In this document: piece by piece, positions 31,672 through 34,277 of the stretch
Layout: each line of letters opens with the position of its first letter
Numbering within the stretch: position 1 is the first letter of the stretch
Virus record (IMG/VR): IMGVR_UViG_3300011116_001091
Location: 1 to 34,277 of that record
Length of the DNA stretch: 34,277 nt
Source of the DNA: a virus
Strand: one strand, 5' to 3'
Program-made: the position numbers and the translations under genes
The notes under the pieces: model-generated
The model's input: the letters and a program-made list of their open reading frames with translations, nothing else
Told to the model about the DNA's origin: nothing
Database searches by the model: none

Positions 31672-32054
31672 GGTGGAGCCAGCGGGAGTCGAACCCGCGT
31701 GGACAACATTTACTCAACCCAAGACTACACGTTTATGGTTTTTATTTTTTCGTGAAGGTGATACTAAAACCCGAAAGTTCCTCTCCCTTAGATTTGAGTT
31801 ACTTCGACAAACCAACCAAATCAAATGGTTTATCTAGCTCGATAAATAACGTAACAGGAAAATATCGTGCGTCAATTCATGTTACGGGCAGCCTAATTAG
31901 GCTACGGCGTATTCGGCCTCGACACCTTCTGGTGTGAAGTCGTATGCGATTACGTTTTTAGCGTTTATCTTTTGATAGAATTTTAAAGAAGCCAACTATC
32001 ATCTTCTACGTGCCTTAGATTTCGTTTACATTGCCTCGAAACCAGTATGGCCCC
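31672..32054 (-). ncRNA. ssrA: tmRNA (transfer-messenger RNA), one-piece
   Basis: A complete ~383-base tmRNA, read on the minus strand. The acceptor stem is GGGGCCA (32054-32048) pairing with TGGCTCC (31681-31675) with one G-U pair. The T-arm GCGGG-TTCGACT-CCCGC lies at 31698-31682, and CTGGTTTCGAGG follows the 5' stem as in other tmRNAs. The 3' end is A-CC followed by C, so the final A of CCA is not encoded. The resume codon is GCT at 31962, after GATAAAC. The open frame runs 21 codons, beginning AKNVIAYDFT and ending GVEAEYAVA, to TAA at 31897. tmRNA rescues stalled ribosomes and tags the product for proteolysis. No smpB gene is in the window, so host SmpB is presumably used. Confidence 0.93.
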
Positions 32055-32087
32055 AATGGTATTCAAAGAACTAACCAACTCTAACAT

Positions 32088-32100
32088 CAATAAATAGAAA
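32088..32100 (-). promoter_or_regulatory. Possible promoter element upstream of tmRNA
   Basis: The minus strand reads TTTCTATTTATTG, between the stop of the 384-residue gene and the tmRNA 5' end (32054). The core TATTTATT matches motif variants at 5796 and 30435, but the distance to the RNA (33 bases) is larger than elsewhere, so the tmRNA could also be processed from a read-through transcript. Confidence 0.3.
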
Positions 32101-32101
32101 G

Positions 32102-33256
32102 TCAATTAGATTTTCCTAAACGAATATCCCTATCATGGGGTTTCTCTCCCAACGGAGGGTCGGTCGGACAGCTTGGCATATGGTGGACCAATCCGCTCAT
32201 GGGCATTCTATAACGAGTTTCGCTTGGAAGTATTTCACGTTTGCATCTAAAACACATATCTTTATTAGCCTCTCCCTCAAACTCTTTTAACAAATCATTT
32301 TTTGTGGAATTTGTCGGGAGGGTGTGTCCACATGAACTACAAGACTTTGTTCCCTCAATATCATTATGAATCGAGGTTTCTCCATAAGTTCCTTTTTTAC
32401 ACCTTACACATTTCTTACCAGTTATATTAATCGTCTTTTCTGGTTTTACTTCTGGCTTAGGCATTGTGAATGATTGCATCTCATTCACGAGATCCCAAAG
32501 ATTCTTCCCCATCACATCATCATAAACCGCAGAATCAATTTTATCCCATTGTTCATCCGTTGGTGCCGGCGTGACATTTTCGATTTCGACATCAACTGAC
32601 GTCTCATCAACTTCTGAATGAAATTCTCCGTGCGGTTGTGGTGTTCCGACTACGTTACCAGATACGGTTGCTTCATAGTCAAAATCCGAACCGTCTACAT
32701 TAACCGTGCCTTTAACGAGTTTTGAAAAGTGTTCCACATCTTCTTTTATCTGGCCCGCCGACAACTTCTGATTCAACTCAGCAGCAACCGCTTTTGCCCG
32801 ACCCTCATCATAATACTCCATACCAATCGGAGTCTCTTCATATTCGTCACCCATAGGGTCAGATGTCACTTTTACAATCTGATAAACAATCTCACGTTCG
32901 GCATCTGGGTCTCGACTTCCTCTTGATAGGTCTTCTCGGTTTACAAAGAAATGAGTTTTCTTACCCGAACTGACTGATTCGTTTACTACTGCGCCATCAC
33001 TTGGGCGATCATCCAAGTTATACATCTTTCTAAAATAATTGTATCCGTGGACAACATCTCCGGAAAATGCATAAACACCTATATCGCGTTTTCCACTTGG
33101 GTATCTTGCCCACACGTATTCGTATTTCTTTCCCCCCATCATAAACGGTACTTCACCATTCATTTGACGGAGATAAGTCACATACGGCTCATCATACTCG
33201 CTCTTGTTTTCGTTCAAACATTGACGGATAAGTTTTTTCAAAATTCCTTTTTTCAT
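32102..33256 (-). CDS. Protein with two C-terminal zinc-ribbon-like segments, unknown function
   Basis: A 384-residue acidic protein. The N-terminal amphipathic helix MKKGILKKLIRQCLNENK is of a type often seen in phage head or packaging proteins. The middle is unassigned. The C-terminal ~110 residues carry two Cys clusters: KKCVRCKKGTYGE paired with KSCSSCGHTLP, and DMCFRCKREILPSETRY followed by HHMPSCP, each a plausible zinc site. Nucleic-acid or protein binding is possible; the sequence does not decide. The gene ends about 47 bases before the tmRNA 5' end. No Shine-Dalgarno is seen at the start (ACCACTATG). Confidence 0.6.
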   Translation of the reverse strand: MKKGILKKLIRQCLNENKSEYDEPYVTYLRQMNGEVPFMMGGKKYEYVWARYPSGKRDIGVYAFSGDVVHGYNYFRKMYNLDDRPSDGAVVNESVSSGKKTHFFVNREDLSRGSRDPDAEREIVYQIVKVTSDPMGDEYEETPIGMEYYDEGRAKAVAAELNQKLSAGQIKEDVEHFSKLVKGTVNVDGSDFDYEATVSGNVVGTPQPHGEFHSEVDETSVDVEIENVTPAPTDEQWDKIDSAVYDDVMGKNLWDLVNEMQSFTMPKPEVKPEKTINITGKKCVRCKKGTYGETSIHNDIEGTKSCSSCGHTLPTNSTKNDLLKEFEGEANKDMCFRCKREILPSETRYRMPMSGLVHHMPSCPTDPPLGEKPHDRDIRLGKSN

Positions 33257-33277
33257 AGTGGTAATGTTAAATAGAAC

Positions 33278-34276
33278 TCAGCTTCCTTTAAACTCATTAA
33301 ATGCTTCCACATAGTATTCGTAGTTCTTTTTATCTTTATCAGAATCGTTAGTTCTAGGTGGAGATAATTCCTCAAGGCTCAAAGGAGTGGAGTGAATTTT
33401 TTTAACTTCTGCTTCCATGTGTTTCATATTCGTGGAATAACGTGTGTTCGGCTCTTCCATATCACGGTGTAACTGTCTAAGTTTTGAAGCTCTGTCGTTA
33501 TCACCGTTTCGTTGGGCCGCAAACGCTTGTCTCAATATTTCGGATTTTTTCCTTCTTTGGGCAATGACATCTGGCTTAGACTGGTCTTCCTTTTCGTCAT
33601 CGTCCACTTTTTTACGAAGCGGCATTATAAGACGATAATTCACGTAAGCAAGTGCATGATCTAACATCCACACAAACCTCTGTTGAGGGTCTTCTCCTCT
33701 CATGTCTCCAAACTTGTTCATCACATATAATCTACAAAAACTCAACTTATCCAACAGGTCGCCTAGAGTGTGTCCCTTAAATATTCTCAGAAACGCTTCC
33801 GGAGTCGTCGCGGTTTCCTTGAACCGACTTATTGTTCCGGGCTGAACCAGAGCGGTTTCTTCGTTTTCATTCATTTCATTTGGTTCACATTTTTCGTTCA
33901 TATACTTTGAAAGTTCACTTAAAAGTTCAGTTGCGGTTGTTTTACCACCGAATTTTTCATTTATCTCCCTCAATGCCTTCTTTATATCAATCCCCCTATC
34001 TCGTAGAGCACGTATGATAGCTACCGCTGACGTTCCATAGTGGCTCAATTTCTTCTCAAGTTCAGCGTAAAGAATGTCAGCGGGTATAACATCACCTTCA
34101 TCATCCGCCAAATTATCAATGGTCTTTATAATGACGTTCTTGATTTCCTTCTCCCCCGACTTTGATGCGGCGCCCAAGGCATCCAACTCAGCCTTAATGT
34201 TAATCATGTCTATCTTGTGACGGCGTTTCTCGGATTGTGACCACGTTGCTCCTTTGACGTGCTCATCGGATTCCAT
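33278..34276 (-). CDS. Unknown protein, possibly cut by the right edge
   Basis: At least 332 residues; the ATG at 34276 is one base from the edge and may be internal, so the true start may lie beyond the window. The protein is hydrophilic, with a helical N-terminal third (INIKAELDALGAASKSGEKE) and a C-terminal region of alternating helices (LSFCRLYVMNKFGDMRGED, KKSEILRQAFAAQRNGDND). No catalytic or membrane motif is visible. It lies next to the 384-residue gene and before the tmRNA. Its function is unknown. Confidence 0.6.
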   Translation of the reverse strand: MESDEHVKGATWSQSEKRRHKIDMINIKAELDALGAASKSGEKEIKNVIIKTIDNLADDEGDVIPADILYAELEKKLSHYGTSAVAIIRALRDRGIDIKKALREINEKFGGKTTATELLSELSKYMNEKCEPNEMNENEETALVQPGTISRFKETATTPEAFLRIFKGHTLGDLLDKLSFCRLYVMNKFGDMRGEDPQQRFVWMLDHALAYVNYRLIMPLRKKVDDDEKEDQSKPDVIAQRRKKSEILRQAFAAQRNGDNDRASKLRQLHRDMEEPNTRYSTNMKHMEAEVKKIHSTPLSLEELSPPRTNDSDKDKKNYEYYVEAFNEFKGS

Positions 34277-34277
34277 C

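Noticed and set aside
31672-31710. Isolated tRNA on the minus strand
   Set aside because: A tRNA-like 3' end is present but no anticodon arm follows; its acceptor-stem partner is 370 bases away at 32054, the tmRNA layout.

Overview
The window is a piece of an AT-rich tailed-phage genome, best read as a T4-superfamily myovirus (Caudoviricetes), probably from an aquatic setting. The evidence is a run of T4-type baseplate genes (gp6-like, gp25-like, a spike/hub protein), a gp55-like late sigma factor, PhoH, a RuvC-like resolvase, the start of a T4-type primase, tail-collar fibres and several small proteins that resemble families of marine T4-like phages. The host cannot be named from the sequence. 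Shine-Dalgarno sequences are mostly absent.

Layout. 1-677: primase start (cut by the left edge) and RuvC-like resolvase. 711-17693: virion module, all on the minus strand. It holds a 1004-residue protein with FG-GAP propeller and dockerin-like Ca loops, two further structural proteins, a 1525-residue baseplate protein with tail-protein-I and LamG-like parts, a cluster of three DNRLRE-related genes, gp6, gp25, and a spike protein with an HxH-rich tip. 17757-20704: late sigma factor, small membrane and acidic proteins, a four-TM membrane protein and an HD phosphohydrolase. 20880-25933: an accessory island with a GT8-like glycosyltransferase, a radical SAM/SPASM enzyme, two possible fucosyltransferase-like proteins, a GT29 sialyltransferase-like enzyme, and the only well-supported plus-strand genes (a degenerate dual-specificity phosphatase and a 2OG-Fe(II) oxygenase). 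26645-29358: two paralogous tail-collar fibres. 29386-31300: PhoH and small early-type genes. 31672-32054: a complete one-piece tmRNA with an unusually long tag. 32102-34276: two proteins of unknown role, the last cut or nearly cut by the right edge.

Together the genes describe tail and baseplate assembly, late transcription control and host-surface or virion decoration. A short motif close to GATAYTTATAG sits 4 to about 20 bases before roughly a dozen start codons and looks like the phage's own late promoter. In the closest cases it leaves almost no 5' leader, which suggests leaderless mRNAs. The most unusual items are the tmRNA with its 21-codon tag ending AVA, the leaderless-type promoter motif, and the glycan/radical SAM/oxygenase island with its pseudophosphatase.
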